NCBI GenBank assembly: GCA_016098155.1
Contig: JAAAJB010000797.1
Location: forward strand, 1 to 12,606
DNA: 12,606 nt
Direction: 5' to 3'
From: Actinomortierella ambigua
Lineage: Eukaryota; Mortierellomycota; Mortierellomycetes; Mortierellales; Mortierellaceae
Part shown: positions 1 to 9,674 of the stretch, piece by piece
How the letters are laid out: every line of letters starts with the position of its first letter
Numbering within the stretch: the first letter of the stretch is position 1
The notes under the pieces: generated by a model
Database searches by the model: none
The model's input: only the letters and a program-made list of their open reading frames with translations
Told to the model about the DNA's origin: nothing
Program-made: the position numbers and the translations under genes

Positions 1-120
1 GTCCGGCCCTGGATCGAGACGATGCCCATGTCGGATGCGAATGCTGCGATTAAGAGGGCGATGGACGGTCGCCCGCGGTACCGCGTTGTCATGTATACAG
101 ACATGACTAAGGAGCCATGA
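1..120 (+). CDS. Zinc-dependent alcohol dehydrogenase, C-terminal fragment (CAD/NADP-ADH type)
   Basis: The window opens in frame inside an exon that reads 39 codons to a TGA at 118-120. The peptide runs from VRPWIETMPM through SDANAAIKRAMDGRPRYRVV to a stop after TKEP. This matches the extreme C-terminus of medium-chain zinc alcohol dehydrogenases of the cinnamyl-alcohol-dehydrogenase/ADH6 group, where an 'ipM.dAN.AI....dGk.RYRvVl' block closes the catalytic domain. Members reduce aldehydes to alcohols with NADPH in the cytosol. The zinc ligands and the nucleotide-binding fold lie upstream of the window, so substrate class cannot be judged. The gene converges on the CutC gene, with 187 bases between the two stop codons. 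No obvious AATAAA follows. Family assignment is fairly secure; exact subtype is not. Confidence 0.72.
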   Translation, partial: VRPWIETMPMSDANAAIKRAMDGRPRYRVVMYTDMTKEP

Positions 121-307
121 GAGTATGCATCTCAACGCATGCCACACCGTACACAATCGGTCTATATACTCCTTATCTTCATCGAAAATCATCATTGCTG
201 AAGCAGTGCGCAGCATAGTTTGTAAAGGCAAAAAAAAAAAAGATCAACACGTGTAGATTTAATAATGGTGGTAGATAATGACATTCTACGTTTACTCAAA
301 GCATGCA

Positions 308-1215
308 TTAAAAACGCTGAAGAAGCGCGCCAAGCTTGTTCTCGCTGGTGACGCGGAGAGAATACTCTGGTGCAGAGATGGCGTAGCCCATAGAGCAGTA
401 AGGGTTACGATACTCCATTCTGGACTCTTTCGTACCGCCTGCACCAACGTGAATCTCCTTTGCGCCCGTCGCTGCCACAATCTTGTTGACGTTTCGCTCC
501 GTGATACCTAGACATCATTTGCGCAGCCACCCCCAAAGAAAGAGAAAAAAAAAACAAGGAGCGTCAGTAGAGAAAAAAAAAAGATTGTCAGAGATGCCAA
601 TTCTCGGTGTAACAACAACAACAACAAAGGACAACAACAAGGGGCAACAACAGAATAAAAATCAGTACCTGCTCCAGGCATGATGATAATACGACCATTC
701 GCCTGGACAGAGAGCTCTGCCAACAGATCCATGCCCTCATAGGCAGATCTCTCGCATCCACTGGTGAGAATGCGCTGGATGCCGCCGATCGCGATAATGT
801 CCTCGAGTGCCTGAGCTGGATCCTTGACCATGTCAAAGGCTCGATGGAACGTGACCAACATGGGCTTGGCCGCCTCGACCAATTGTCGGGTCCGAACGAC
901 ATCGACCGAGCCATCTGGCAAAAGCAGCCCAATGACGACGCCGTCGGCCTTCAACTGGTGGCAGAGGGCAATATCGTGCAACATGGCTGCAAACTCGTCG
1001 TCGTCGTAACAAAAGTCGCCTCCACGGGGTCGGATCATCACCATGACTGGCAGGCGAGTCTTGGCCTTGACGGTCTGGATCAACCCGGCCGAAGGCGTGA
1101 TACCGCCTTCCATGAGCCCTGCACAGAGCTCGATCCGGCTTGCTCCTGTCTTTTCGGCGACGATGGCTGAGGCGACGCTGTCTAGACAGACCTCAAAGAT
1201 AGGCGACGACGGCAT
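308..1215 (-). CDS. cutC: CutC family copper homeostasis protein
   Basis: Minus strand, two exons: 1215-669 and 507-308 (stop TAA 310-308), joined by a 161-nt intron (668-508, GTACTG...CTAG) in phase 1 that splits the codon of Gly183. The product is 248 residues, the same length as Escherichia coli CutC. Family blocks are visible in order: FEVCLDS near residue 7, RIELCAGLMEGGITPSAG (27-44), IRPRGGDFCY (61-70), TFHRAFD (122-128), IMPGAGITERN (178-188, across the splice), then EIHVGAGG and a SRMEYRN block near the end. CutC is a TIM-barrel protein linked to copper tolerance and copper binding in animals and bacteria. Its biochemical role is unsettled, and the E. coli phenotype has been traced to an sRNA (MicL) rather than the protein. 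Without splicing, the first exon would run into a low-complexity tail (about residues 184-235) that is intron. The start ATG directly follows a run of A on the coding strand. The gene is divergent from ARP4 with 191 bases between starts. Confidence 0.93.
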
Positions 1216-1406
1216 TTTTTTTTGACGCTGTTGCTGTTGTGGTGTCGAGTGAGTGTATGTTGAGTTTGTAGTGTGGGGTACAAAGAAAAGGGTTTAGTGG
1301 CGGTGAGCCGCGAGAGAGTGACGTCGACAATTTTTATTTTTTGGTCATTAACCTCGAAGCTGATTCTCCTTCACCTTTCTCTTCCATCACTTACAACGTC
1401 CAAGAC
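1216..1406. promoter_or_regulatory. Shared divergent intergenic region, CutC / ARP4
   Basis: Only 191 bases separate the CutC start (minus) from the ARP4 start (plus), so both promoters and 5' leaders must lie here. I see a CRE-like octamer TGACGTCG at 1319-1326 (one base from TGACGTCA). A T-rich stretch lies at about 1328-1342, and a CT-rich leader (about 1370-1390) precedes the ARP4 ATG. There is no convincing TATA box. The location is solid; the individual elements are guesses. Confidence 0.45.
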
Positions 1407-3228
1407 ATGGGAACCTACGGTGGAGGTATGTGCCCAGACATGCCAGGGCCATCAACTAATGTCGTCGTCGCCTGCCTGCTGTTGGTTGAACATTGTCGAC
1501 ATTGATGTAGCACACACACACTAATCAATATTTCCTCTTTCTCTCTCTCTATCGCCCCTCTTCCCCTCAAAACAATAATAGACGAAGTCGCGGCACTGGT
1601 GCTGTCGGTCGGTCACACATGGACACAGGCTGGATATGCAGGAGAGGACACACCAAAAGCCATCTTCCCAACAAGTGTCGGCTGGGTGGAGTCGCCCGAT
1701 CAGGACAATGACGACGAAGACACCGCTATGACCGATGCCAAGGACAACAGCATCAATAACAAGGAGGATGGTGCCGAGGGTGGTCAGGCCGTTGGTGTTG
1801 CCCCTGTCGCTGGCACTAATGGCGAGGCATCATCATCACAGCCAGCAGCAAAGAAGAAGAAGCGCGGGAAATACTATGTCGGCGATAATGAAATTTGCTG
1901 CTGGAAGCGCAACATGGAGATCAAGTCACCCATGAAGGATGGACTGAGTATGTGTCTTTCTTTTTTTTATGCCCCCCCCCCTCCAAATTGAAAGCAGAGA
2001 TATGATTGAGAAAATGCAAGTGATTTAGGTCTTGGCTGACCTCACCTTCTTCCTTTCTTACTTCCAATAACAACAAAAAAAAAACAACAGTCGAGGATTG
2101 GGACGCTCTGGAGCAGATTTGGGATCACGCCTTCTACAAGCGACTGCGATCGACTCCAGCAGAGCACCCATTGATCATCACAGAGTCGGCATGGAATACG
2201 CGTGAGATCCGTGAAAAGTTTACAGAGCTCGCCTTTGAAAAGTACGAGTTCCCAGCGTTCTTTGTCGCCAAGGATGCCGTCATGACGGCGTTTGCCGCGG
2301 GAAGACCGCATGCGTTGGTGGTGGATTCTGGAGGGGACCTGACGAGTGTCGTGCCCGTCTATGATGGCTATGTGTTGCGGAAGGGCATCAAGCGCCAACC
2401 TCTCGGTGGCGATGTGTTGTCGGAACAAATTCTCCAGCAGTTCCAAGAGTCTGGCATCGATATCACCCCACAATACCTTGTCGCCAAGAAATCGCCCGTC
2501 GAGGTCGGTCACAAGCCCAATGTTGTCTTGCGCGACCGTCCCGCCACCCGCAGCTTCCATCGTAACATGCAGATGCGCGTTATTCATGACTACAAGGAGT
2601 CGGTCTGTCAAGTCTTTGAGACTGCCTGGGATGATGCGTAAGTTTACTTGATAGCACTTTCTTTGTTTCTTGTGCGCCTATCATGTGTGTGTGTATTTTT
2701 ATTTATTTATTTTGTAGTGTCTAACACGTCTTACCTCCCTCATTTTTTTGACACGTTTTAAGGAACGTCAACTCGCGGCCGCAAAAGCCGTACGAGTTCC
2801 CAGACGGATACAACTACAATTTTGCAGCAGAGCGGTTCAAGGTACCAGAGATCATGTTCAACCCCAAGGAGCTGCTGAAGCAGCCAACACCGGAGCAGGA
2901 GAACCTGATTGGTCTGCCACAGCTGATCTTCAACAGTGCGCAGGCGTGTGACATTGATTTCCGTCCGACACTGTTCTCGAATGTTGTTCTGACAGGTGGC
3001 AACACACTGTTCCCAGGCTTTGCCGATCGTCTGCACTGGGAGCTCAACAACATGCCGCACTCGTACAAGGTCAAGCTCCACGCACCGGGCAACACTGTCG
3101 AGCGCAAGTGTGGCAGCTGGCTGGGTGGTTCGATTATTGCGTCGTTGGGAACGTTCCACCAGCTGTGGATCTCGCGCAAGGAGTATGAAGAACATGGCGC
3201 GGCGATTGTCAACAAGAAGTGTCTGTAG
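1407..3228 (+). CDS. ARP4: Actin-related protein 4 (Arp4/BAF53 homologue)
   Basis: Four exons: 1407-1425, 1582-1947, 2091-2637 and 2763-3228 (stop TAG), with introns of 156, 143 and 125 nt (donors GTATGT, GTATGT, GTAAGT). Together they encode 465 residues; yeast Arp4 has 489 and human BAF53A 429. Arp4 is a nuclear actin-like subunit shared by the NuA4, SWR1 and INO80 chromatin complexes, where it works with actin on HSA domains. Support: the N-terminus MGTYGGDEV is typical of Arp4; KDGLIEDWD (125-133) is the conserved pre-subdomain-2 block; VVDSGGD (205-211) is the second phosphate loop; VVLTGGN (385-391) is the adenosine motif; and the C-terminal [18 protein letters not shown] block followed by KEYEEHG is nearly diagnostic. 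Residues about 43-107 form an insert rich in Asp/Glu, Ala and Gly ending in a KKKKRGK cluster (97-103), which could serve as a nuclear localisation signal. A CTAAC branch-site candidate is at 2721-2725. The gene converges on SSF1. Confidence 0.94.
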
Positions 3229-3326
3229 AGCTCCTAAAAAAAAAAGATGTGTCTCCATTCTTTTCCGTATCCTTTGTTTTTCTCTGTCCCTTTTTTTCAC
3301 AACTAAATGAAGAACAACCACCTAGT

Positions 3327-3332
3327 AATAAA
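3327..3332 (+). terminator. Candidate polyadenylation signal of ARP4
   Basis: A canonical AATAAA lies 99 nt past the ARP4 stop on the same strand. A second AATAAA on the same strand is at 3373-3378. Both fall in the 247-nt space between the convergent ARP4 and SSF1 stops. Which one is used cannot be told from sequence. Confidence 0.4.
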
Positions 3333-3475
3333 CACACAAATTCAAATGGAGCATTATGTTTTTATGCTGTGAAATAAATGGAAAAGTGGGAGGTAAAAAA
3401 AAAAGGTAGGGTAAAGGAGAGCTTACACATGTGCGGAGGATATGAAAAGAGGAAAAAAAAATAGGATGACTACAT

Positions 3476-5271
3476 CTATTCGTCGTCGCTAAAGGCGTCC
3501 ATTTGGTCATCATCATCCATAGGCTCATCCTCATCCTCGCCAGCCGAAAAGTCGTCGTCGGATCCCTGAGGACCAAAGTCGCCCATATCCGAATACGTAT
3601 CCTCCTCGTCATCAAACAGACTTCCGTCATCATCTCCGGATCGTTTGCGCTTGTCACCCGTCGACTCATCTCCTTCCTCCTCTTCGTCCTCGTCGTCGTC
3701 CTTCTTGGCACGGGGCGCACCACCGGTGGCCAAGCGATGGGCCTCCTTGGCGGCCTCGCGCTCGGCCTTCTTCTTGACGACGTTGGCCTCTTGTTCTTTG
3801 CGACGGAGAGCCTTCTCCTGGTTCTTCTTGGAGCGCACGGCCTTTTGTTTCTTGAGTTCTTCGGCAGACAATTTGATGTAGTCATGGTAGAGGACCTCGC
3901 CATCGCACATGCCAGCCTGAATCTTGACGAGCTTGAGTTCCATGCGGGGTCCCAATTCCTGCAATTTAATGGCGCGTTGTTCCTGACGACGGTTGTTCCG
4001 GCCGACATAGTCCTGGCCCAGCGTGACGTGGGAATCGGGACCGTCCTCGATATCAGACTCGGAGGCGTAGGCACCCCGGAGGACGTAGTCGCTAATGTCG
4101 TCAAAGCCGGTCAGGTCAGGGACGTTGGTGGTGAGGACGCGCTTGACGGATTTGGAGACACCGACGGGCTTGACGGTGATGCTGTAGTGCCGAAAGTCGA
4201 TGTGCTTTGTCTCGTTGTTGTAGTTGAGGAGGACGACTCGACGGACATCGGCCAGTTGCATCTAAGGATTTTAATAACATGGATTGAGGAATGGAGATAA
4301 AGGGTGAGTTTGAGGCGGCGGGGGGGGGGTTTACCACAAAACAAAAATGATATCTGCTGTTGTTGCAGAGTTGGATGCATTACATTCTGGATGTTGAGTG
4401 GTGGGAACATGTTTTGGAAGACAGTGCTCATCAGCTTCATCTCGTTCGAGTCGCCAAAGTTGTTGAGGACAAGCTAATGGAAAACAAAAGTAATGATAAT
4501 AATAAGAATAGCCATAACGACAAAAAGGTTAGTGATGGGTGAAAGGAGAAAGTCTTTGATTTGGCAACGAGTGCAATGGCCAGGGAAGAAAAAAAACAAA
4601 GAAGGAAAAAACCATTACCAGAGGAGCAAAGTGAAACTCAAAGCCAGGCGATTTGGGTGCCTTTTGCATCGAGGCAATATCCTTGGCCAGGGAATAAGTC
4701 TTGACTTGGAACTGCAGAGTTGGTCCACGCGGCAGACGAGCAATGCGCAGATTAGTCGAGATCTCGGTCTTGGACAGGACCACAAAGTGGGTCACGCCCA
4801 ACGGTCCAGCCACCGCCACAAAGTCGCGAAGGCGGTTATGTTTGCGCTCCTAATGATATGGTTATCGTTGGGAGGTTAATTGTTAGGGCGAAATGAACAG
4901 CTGTTTTTCTTCTTTCTTTACATCCGCATTATCGCTCGTGTGCGTGTTGTGTCTCTGTAGTACACCTCCAACTTACTCTCAGCTTTGTAGCAGTGTTGGG
5001 CTCCATGACTCGTCGGATGTCGTTGACGAGAGCCATGACAGAGCTACCGACCTCGCCTGACCGCATCACAAAGGTCTTTGGGACCTTGGGGGCATTTGGA
5101 TTCTCTCCCTCCTCGACCTTCTTGTGTGTCCTAGTCTTTTTCCTCTATCAGAAGGGTGATAAAAAGTGGAGGAAGAGTGTGTTGTTAGAGACAAATGAAT
5201 TATTGTCGTTCTAAACGATGCAACACCAAGCCTCGTGTGTGGGAGATACGCCTACTTACTGCTTTGCCCAT
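3476..5271 (-). CDS. SSF1: Ssf1 / Peter Pan Brix-domain 60S ribosome biogenesis factor
   Basis: Minus strand, five exons: 5271-5260, 5144-4977, 4849-4619, 4473-4384 and 4261-3476. The introns are 115, 127, 145 and 122 nt and all are in phase 0. The product is 428 residues; yeast Ssf1 has 453. Ssf1/PPAN is a nucleolar Brix-domain protein that binds pre-60S particles and is needed for 27S pre-rRNA processing. Visible family blocks: basic N-terminus MGKARKKTRTHKK; KTFVMRSGEV; RRVMEPNTATKLRERKHNRL across the second splice; VAGPLGVTHFVVLSKTE; IARLPRGPTLQFQV; VFQNMFPPLNIQN; VDFRHY-like IDFRHYSITVKPVGVSKSVK; then IKLQELGPRMELKLVKIQAG and GEVLYHDYIK. The Brix domain therefore covers roughly residues 25-295. 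A charged helix and a long Asp/Glu-rich tail follow, as is usual for nucleolar proteins. An ATG opens exon 5, so an annotator ignoring splicing would call a 261-residue gene from 4261. The true start sits in an ACCATGG context at 5271. Confidence 0.94.
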
Positions 5272-5507
5272 GGTATCGATGTGGAGTCTGTGTGTGGATG
5301 TTGTACAGCTTTCAAAGCAACCCAAAAAAAAAATGCCAACGTTTAATTGTTTACCGCCCAGAACTAGCGTGACTGGCTTTTGAATATTTCTTTAAGCGGG
5401 TTTTGATTGCCACCAAAATCGTAGACGCTCTTTTTTTTAAAGCCTTCCCTGGGGTGGGAGCGGGAAATGAGTGCTGTGACTAACAGCGAAAGGGTGAGCA
5501 CGCGCAA

Positions 5508-5571
5508 AGTGAGAGTGAGAGTGAGAGAGGGTGAGAAAGAGAGTGAAGAGAGAGGGAAGGAGAAAGAGAGA
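5508..5571. repeat. Imperfect GTGAGA/GA purine tract
   Basis: Sixty-four bases with only five T and no C on the plus strand, built from GTGAGA and GAGA units. It lies about 240-300 nt upstream of the SSF1 start, so it is a CT tract on the SSF1 coding strand. Confidence 0.85.
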
Positions 5572-5852
5572 TTGGCCAATGGAAATTGGCAGAGCAGCAG
5601 GGTGGACTCGAGTGGAGGGCCTGAGAGCCAATGGTGAGGGTGAACACCCCATTGATTGGACATGCGTGCACGTCTGCCTCGGGCATTCTCAACCAACACG
5701 AACCACCACAACAGAGTAAAACACGCGCACACAATAATCATACACGTAAACACACACTATTCGCATTTGGATTGGGAGGAATGGGAGAAAGTAGCAGCTC
5801 TTGAGTAGGTAGTACAACCGAGTCGCATCGTTACCTTTCTCCAATTGATGAT

Positions 5853-5902
5853 GAGAGGGAGGAAGGAGGGAGGGAGAGAGGGGAAGGAAGGAAGGAGGAG
5901 GG
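5853..5902. repeat. Uninterrupted 50-nt polypurine tract
   Basis: Fifty consecutive A/G bases composed of GGGA, GGAA and GAGA units. This is a low-complexity tract of the kind that can adopt intramolecular triplex (H-DNA) structures. Such a structure is a possibility, not shown here. Confidence 0.85.
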
Positions 5903-6613
5903 TGCAGACAAAGGGAACAGCACCCCTCCCCCCGAATCCTAATAGCTTGGATGAATGGGGAGATGGGAGGGAGAGAAGAGGACGAGGGATCGGGTCATTT
6001 CGACTCCTCACACGACTAGGTGCATACCAAATGGTATGTTGAAAGGGGACGAGAAAAGAGGGGTTGTGCATAACTGTGCCGCTGAGCCTTTCAATCCCGA
6101 ACATGGACAGGGACACTTGCCCCCGAAGGATGTCCCTCTAATCTCAACTACAAACACTGCTACACCAAGCAGGCTCAAAAAAAAAAAGACACGAGAGAGT
6201 AATTCACGTTTGTAGCATGGAATCAAAGTGCGGGGGGAAGGGTGGGGTGGCACACAGACACACGGGTCACCAATGCAGCTGTTGGAAGAGAAGAAGAAAA
6301 GAACAAACGAGAACACAGATCTCTCTGTCCATGCAAGATAGCTTCATATCTCCATGATTGCAGACGTTTTATTATTGTTTTTGTTGTTATTCCTATTCTT
6401 ATTCTGATTGTAATTGTAATTGCTGTTGTAACTATGACCATGTTGTTGTGACAAGAGTCGAAAGGTCCCAATGTTTTTATGAAGGTGAGATAACCCCCCC
6501 CCCTCTCCATCTTTTATTCGCTGGTGAGAAACAAAGAACAGAGGAACATTGTAGATCTCTGACTGAATGGCTCGTACGCGCGTAGATGGTGGTGGTTGTT
6601 GCTGGTCCATCCA

Positions 6614-6910
6614 TCCCCCTTTCTTTCTTCTTGTTCTCTCTTTTTTACCCTTTCCCGAGGGGGGGCAAATCCTAAATTGAGTTGTCTCTGTCTCTCTCTG
6701 TCTGTCTTTTCTCCGCCTTCTTTTTTACTCTCTCCTACTCCACCAAAAAGGGTGCAGAGATCTCTCTCTTTCCTTTCTCCTTTCTTCTTCTTCTCCTTTG
6801 CCACATCCATCCATCCATCCATCCCATCCATCCATTCTTCATCCTTCCATTTCCCTTTATTCTCTCTCCCCATACATTCTCATCCTATTTCCTTCTCTCC
6901 CTGGCCCCCT
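6614..6910. repeat. CT-rich low-complexity block upstream of PHO85
   Basis: About 300 bases dominated by C and T on the plus strand, ending about 110 nt before the PHO85 start. It includes TCTCTCTCTG-like and TTCTTC runs and the CATC tandem repeat. Pyrimidine-rich stretches on the sense strand are common in fungal promoters and 5' leaders. Confidence 0.75.
6804..6834. repeat. CATC tetranucleotide microsatellite
   Basis: Five CATC units in a row (6804-6823), then a one-base C slip and further CATC units. It is likely polymorphic in length. Confidence 0.9.
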
Positions 6911-7021
6911 TCTTAATCACACTCTCATTTCGACCAACGCGCCCCTCCTTGTTGTGTCGTGTACCCGCCCCGTCCATTCTTGTTTAATCCCCCATCCCTC
7001 CCTTGGCACACACACGACCTA

Positions 7022-9674
7022 ATGGACAGATACCAGGTGAGTGAGAGTGAAAAAAAAAGAGAGAGACATACAGACATACAGAGAGAAAAGAGGCCACCCA
7101 CCTTCGCACCTACATACCTTGCTAATAACCAGCCTGCTTCTCATTCTCATTAGAAAATCGAGAAACTAGGCGAAGGTAATTCGCCTTTGGCACCATCGTC
7201 TTGTTTCGGACAACGCCAAATCCCCCGCCTGCTTCTCCACACACTCCTTCCTACACTCTTGTTACTGCCATTCCTCGACCGGTCAATGCAGACGCTGCTT
7301 CTATCTTCATGCCATGAAAACAAAAGAAGAACGCAATTGGCGGTGATGACTGGGGGACCAACGAACGGGCTTCCCCATGCAATGTGTCGACTTCTTTTTT
7401 AGCTTTTTTTTTTTTCTCCATTGGATCTCCCAAGTATACATGTCCGACTCTCTTTTTTTTTGGGCTTACACAATACAGGAGGAAATCAGACGGCTCGTGA
7501 CATCTTCCGCATCCCAAACCTGGTTCGCTCATGAAAGAAGGGTGTGAACAACTCTTTGGAACAACACGCGTCCATAAAGTTTCCCTACTTCCCCCCCCCC
7601 CACTCATGCTGTTTCAATTGACCCAATGATCCAGTCGTGAGTTGCTCACTCACTTTCATATCACTTGCAATTGTTCTCTTATCACTTCATCTATATAGGA
7701 ACATACGGAATCGTATACAAGGCACAGAACAGAGAGACGAACGATGTTGTCGCCTTGAAGCGTATCCGCCTCGACAACGAAGAAGAGGGAGTATGTCGAT
7801 ACGTTTCGATGGACACAATTCTACCCACCGCTCCAGAGGGAAGAGAGAAATTGTTGACAAAAAGTATCCCTCTTCTGAACATCTTAGGTGCCATGTACAG
7901 CTATCCGAGAAATCTCTCTCCTCAAAGAACTGAAGCAACCCAATATTGTCAGGTAGGCTTCCTCTTCACTTTCTAGAGTCTGGCATTATAAGTGGGGGAA
8001 CAATCCAATAGGGGGAAGGTGGGGTGGGGGGATTCAGCAATAATTTCATCAACATGCAAGAGCACAAGACGTTGATGGACATGCCCCTTCCTGTGGGCAA
8101 ATCATTGGACCATGCATGTACACAGTGGCTCACCAAACCTGCTTTCTTTTTCTCTCTTTTTTTTTTCTGGTTGATCTTTACTATTGCAAACCGAATGGAT
8201 CTACATTGGGCATGTGGGTGCTCATCTCTTTTTCATCATAGGCTATATGACGTGCTTCATACGGAAAAGAAGTTGACACTCGTCTTTGAGTATCTGGACT
8301 CGGATCTGAAAAAGTTCCTCGACACATACAGCGGAGAGATTGACGTGGCAACGATAAAGGTAATCATTCTGAAATTACCAAGCGGTGGTGGTGGTGGTGG
8401 TGGTGCTAGGGCCATCCACCATGACACACATACGCATGCACGCACGCACAACACAACACACCAACAATCGTACAAAGAAAAAAAGTCAAAAAATCGACCA
8501 AGGAAAATGCTCTTTGTCTCCCGAAAAATTAAGAATGGCTCCTCTCAATATGCCTGCTAGTTTTTGTTGATGTGTGTATATATGAATGAGAGTGTGAGAG
8601 TATGAAAAAGAGTGCACATTGACCAATCAAGAGCCCAACCACAACACCAACGGATTACCCTTTTTACTGTCTTTGTGTTTATATTTGTTCTCTCTGTACT
8701 TTTTGAAGTATTGAAAAACGTGGACGCTAACTGTCATTCTGTGGTCGTCTTTGTTTGATTACCGCAAACATTTTTTATAGACGCTGATGTACCAGTTGTT
8801 AAAGGGTATCGCATATTGCCATGAGCACCGAGTATTGCACCGAGTATGTACCACCCCGCCTCCAAAAAAAAAGAAAAAAAAAAGTCGTTGGTGTTTCTGT
8901 GTTTCTGTCTGTGTGACAACAGGACGCAAGGGCTCCCATCCTTTACACAAACCTCCGCCCTTGCCCGCTTCCCTCCCCTCCTTATTCTTCTATTCCACTT
9001 TTTTTTTTCCACTCCGTTCAAACGACTCACCTTACTTTTGGATATGAATTTTTGTGTTGGGCTTCTCCTATTTTATTTTCTGTGCTACAATTAACCTCCT
9101 CCTCCTCCTCTCCATCTCTTTTTTTTGTTTTTGATTGTCTTAGGACTTGAAACCCCAAAACCTGCTGATCAACAAGAAGGGCGATCTGAAGCTAGGCGAC
9201 TTTGGACTGGCACGAGCGTTTGGTATCCCTGTGCGGAGTTATTCGAACGAGGTGGTGACGCTGTGGTACCGGGCGCCGGATGTGTTGATGGGGTCGAAGC
9301 AATATTCGACGTCGATTGATATCTGGTCGGCAGGGTGTATCTTTGCGGAGATGGCGTCGGGGCGACCCTTGTTTCCGGGCAGTTCGGTGAAGGATCAACT
9401 AACGAGGATCTTCAAGATTCTGGGGACACCGACGGAGGAGACGTGGTCGGGCGTGTCCAAGCTGCAGGATTATCGACCGGATTTCCCATTGTTCAACCCG
9501 GTGCCGCTGGAGAACTTGGTCCCAAAGCTGGATGCGCAAGGGATCGATCTGCTGACGCGGTTGCTGACCTATAACCCCGATAAGAGGATACCGGCCGAGA
9601 CGGCGCTGCAACACCCGTATTTCGAGGAGAACCGAAGGCGGGAAGCGGCTCAGATGGCGCATGGACAAGCCTAA
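7022..9674 (+). CDS. PHO85: Pho85/Cdk5-type cyclin-dependent kinase with a PCTAIRE helix
   Basis: Seven exons: 7022-7036, 7154-7175, 7699-7790, 7888-7952, 8242-8359, 8781-8843 and 9144-9674 (stop TAA). Introns are 117, 523, 97, 289, 421 and 300 nt. The product is 301 residues; yeast Pho85 has 305 and human Cdk5 292. It is a Ser/Thr kinase activated by Pho80/Pcl-type cyclins, acting in phosphate, nutrient and morphogenesis signalling in yeast. Visible motifs: glycine loop GEGTYG (11-16, with Thr14 and Tyr15), ATP lysine K33, cyclin-binding helix PCTAIRE (45-51, Glu51), HRDLKPQN (124-131, catalytic Asp126), DFG (144-146), activation loop [21 protein letters not shown] with Ser159 at the Cdk5/Pho85 position, and [17 protein letters not shown]. 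Residue numbering matches Cdk5 through the catalytic core. The activation segment and the '[14 protein letters not shown]' block place it with Pho85/Cdk5 rather than Cdc28. Introns split the glycine loop (Gly13), precede the PCTAIRE helix and cut HR|D. Exon 7 favours G/C at third positions more than exons 3-5. Confidence 0.95.
8384..8404. repeat. (GGT)7 microsatellite in PHO85 intron 5
   Basis: Seven GGT units starting 25 nt after the intron 5 donor. Translated, it gives a glycine/valine run in any open frame, which is an artefact of reading the intron. Confidence 0.9.
8727..8731 (+). other. Candidate branch site of PHO85 intron 5
   Basis: CTAAC within ACGCTAACTG, 49 nt before the TATAG acceptor at 8780. 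It matches the fungal branch consensus. Similar CTAAC/CTAAT motifs occur in ARP4 intron 3 (2721-2725) and in SSF1 introns 1 and 2. Confidence 0.5.

Larger units (their letters stand above)
5272..7021. other. 1.75 kb gene-free region between divergent SSF1 and PHO85
   Basis: No open frame here resembles a known protein, and none keeps a plausible composition. The longest, 5757-6116 on the minus strand, is dominated by Ser/Pro/Leu from CT repeats. The left half (about 5500-6060) is purine-rich on the plus strand and the right half (about 6600-6910) is pyrimidine-rich. The region must carry the promoters and leaders of SSF1 (minus) and PHO85 (plus). I found no tRNA or clear transposon remnant. 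Confidence 0.6.

Noticed and set aside
508..668. Read-through of the CutC open frame, which would give a 235-residue protein with a Leu/Phe/Cys-rich tail
   Set aside because: The tail is low-complexity intron. A GTACTG...CTAG intron in phase 1 restores the conserved GITERN and HVGAGG blocks and a normal length.
3476..4261. A separate 261-residue minus-strand gene starting at the ATG at 4261
   Set aside because: This is exon 5 of SSF1. The four upstream exons carry the N-terminal half of the Brix domain in matching phase.
3503..4300. A 265-residue plus-strand open frame opposite SSF1
   Set aside because: It is the antisense shadow of the Asp/Glu/Lys-rich SSF1 exon; its Val/Leu-rich composition follows from codon complementarity.
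5853..5902. A regular repeat array suggesting CRISPR or a transposon end
   Set aside because: The units are simple purine motifs without spacers, inverted repeats or target duplication.
5757..6116. A 119-residue minus-strand open frame in the SSF1-PHO85 space
   Set aside because: Its Ser/Pro/Leu composition comes from CT repeats, with no recognisable domain and no codon signal.
7343..7349. GTGATGA, matching a box C of a C/D snoRNA, inside PHO85 intron 2
   Set aside because: No box D (CTGA) at a suitable distance and no terminal stem.
8024..8560. A 178-residue plus-strand open frame across PHO85 exon 5
   Set aside because: Only 8242-8359 is coding. The flanks are introns 4 and 5, including the GGT repeat.
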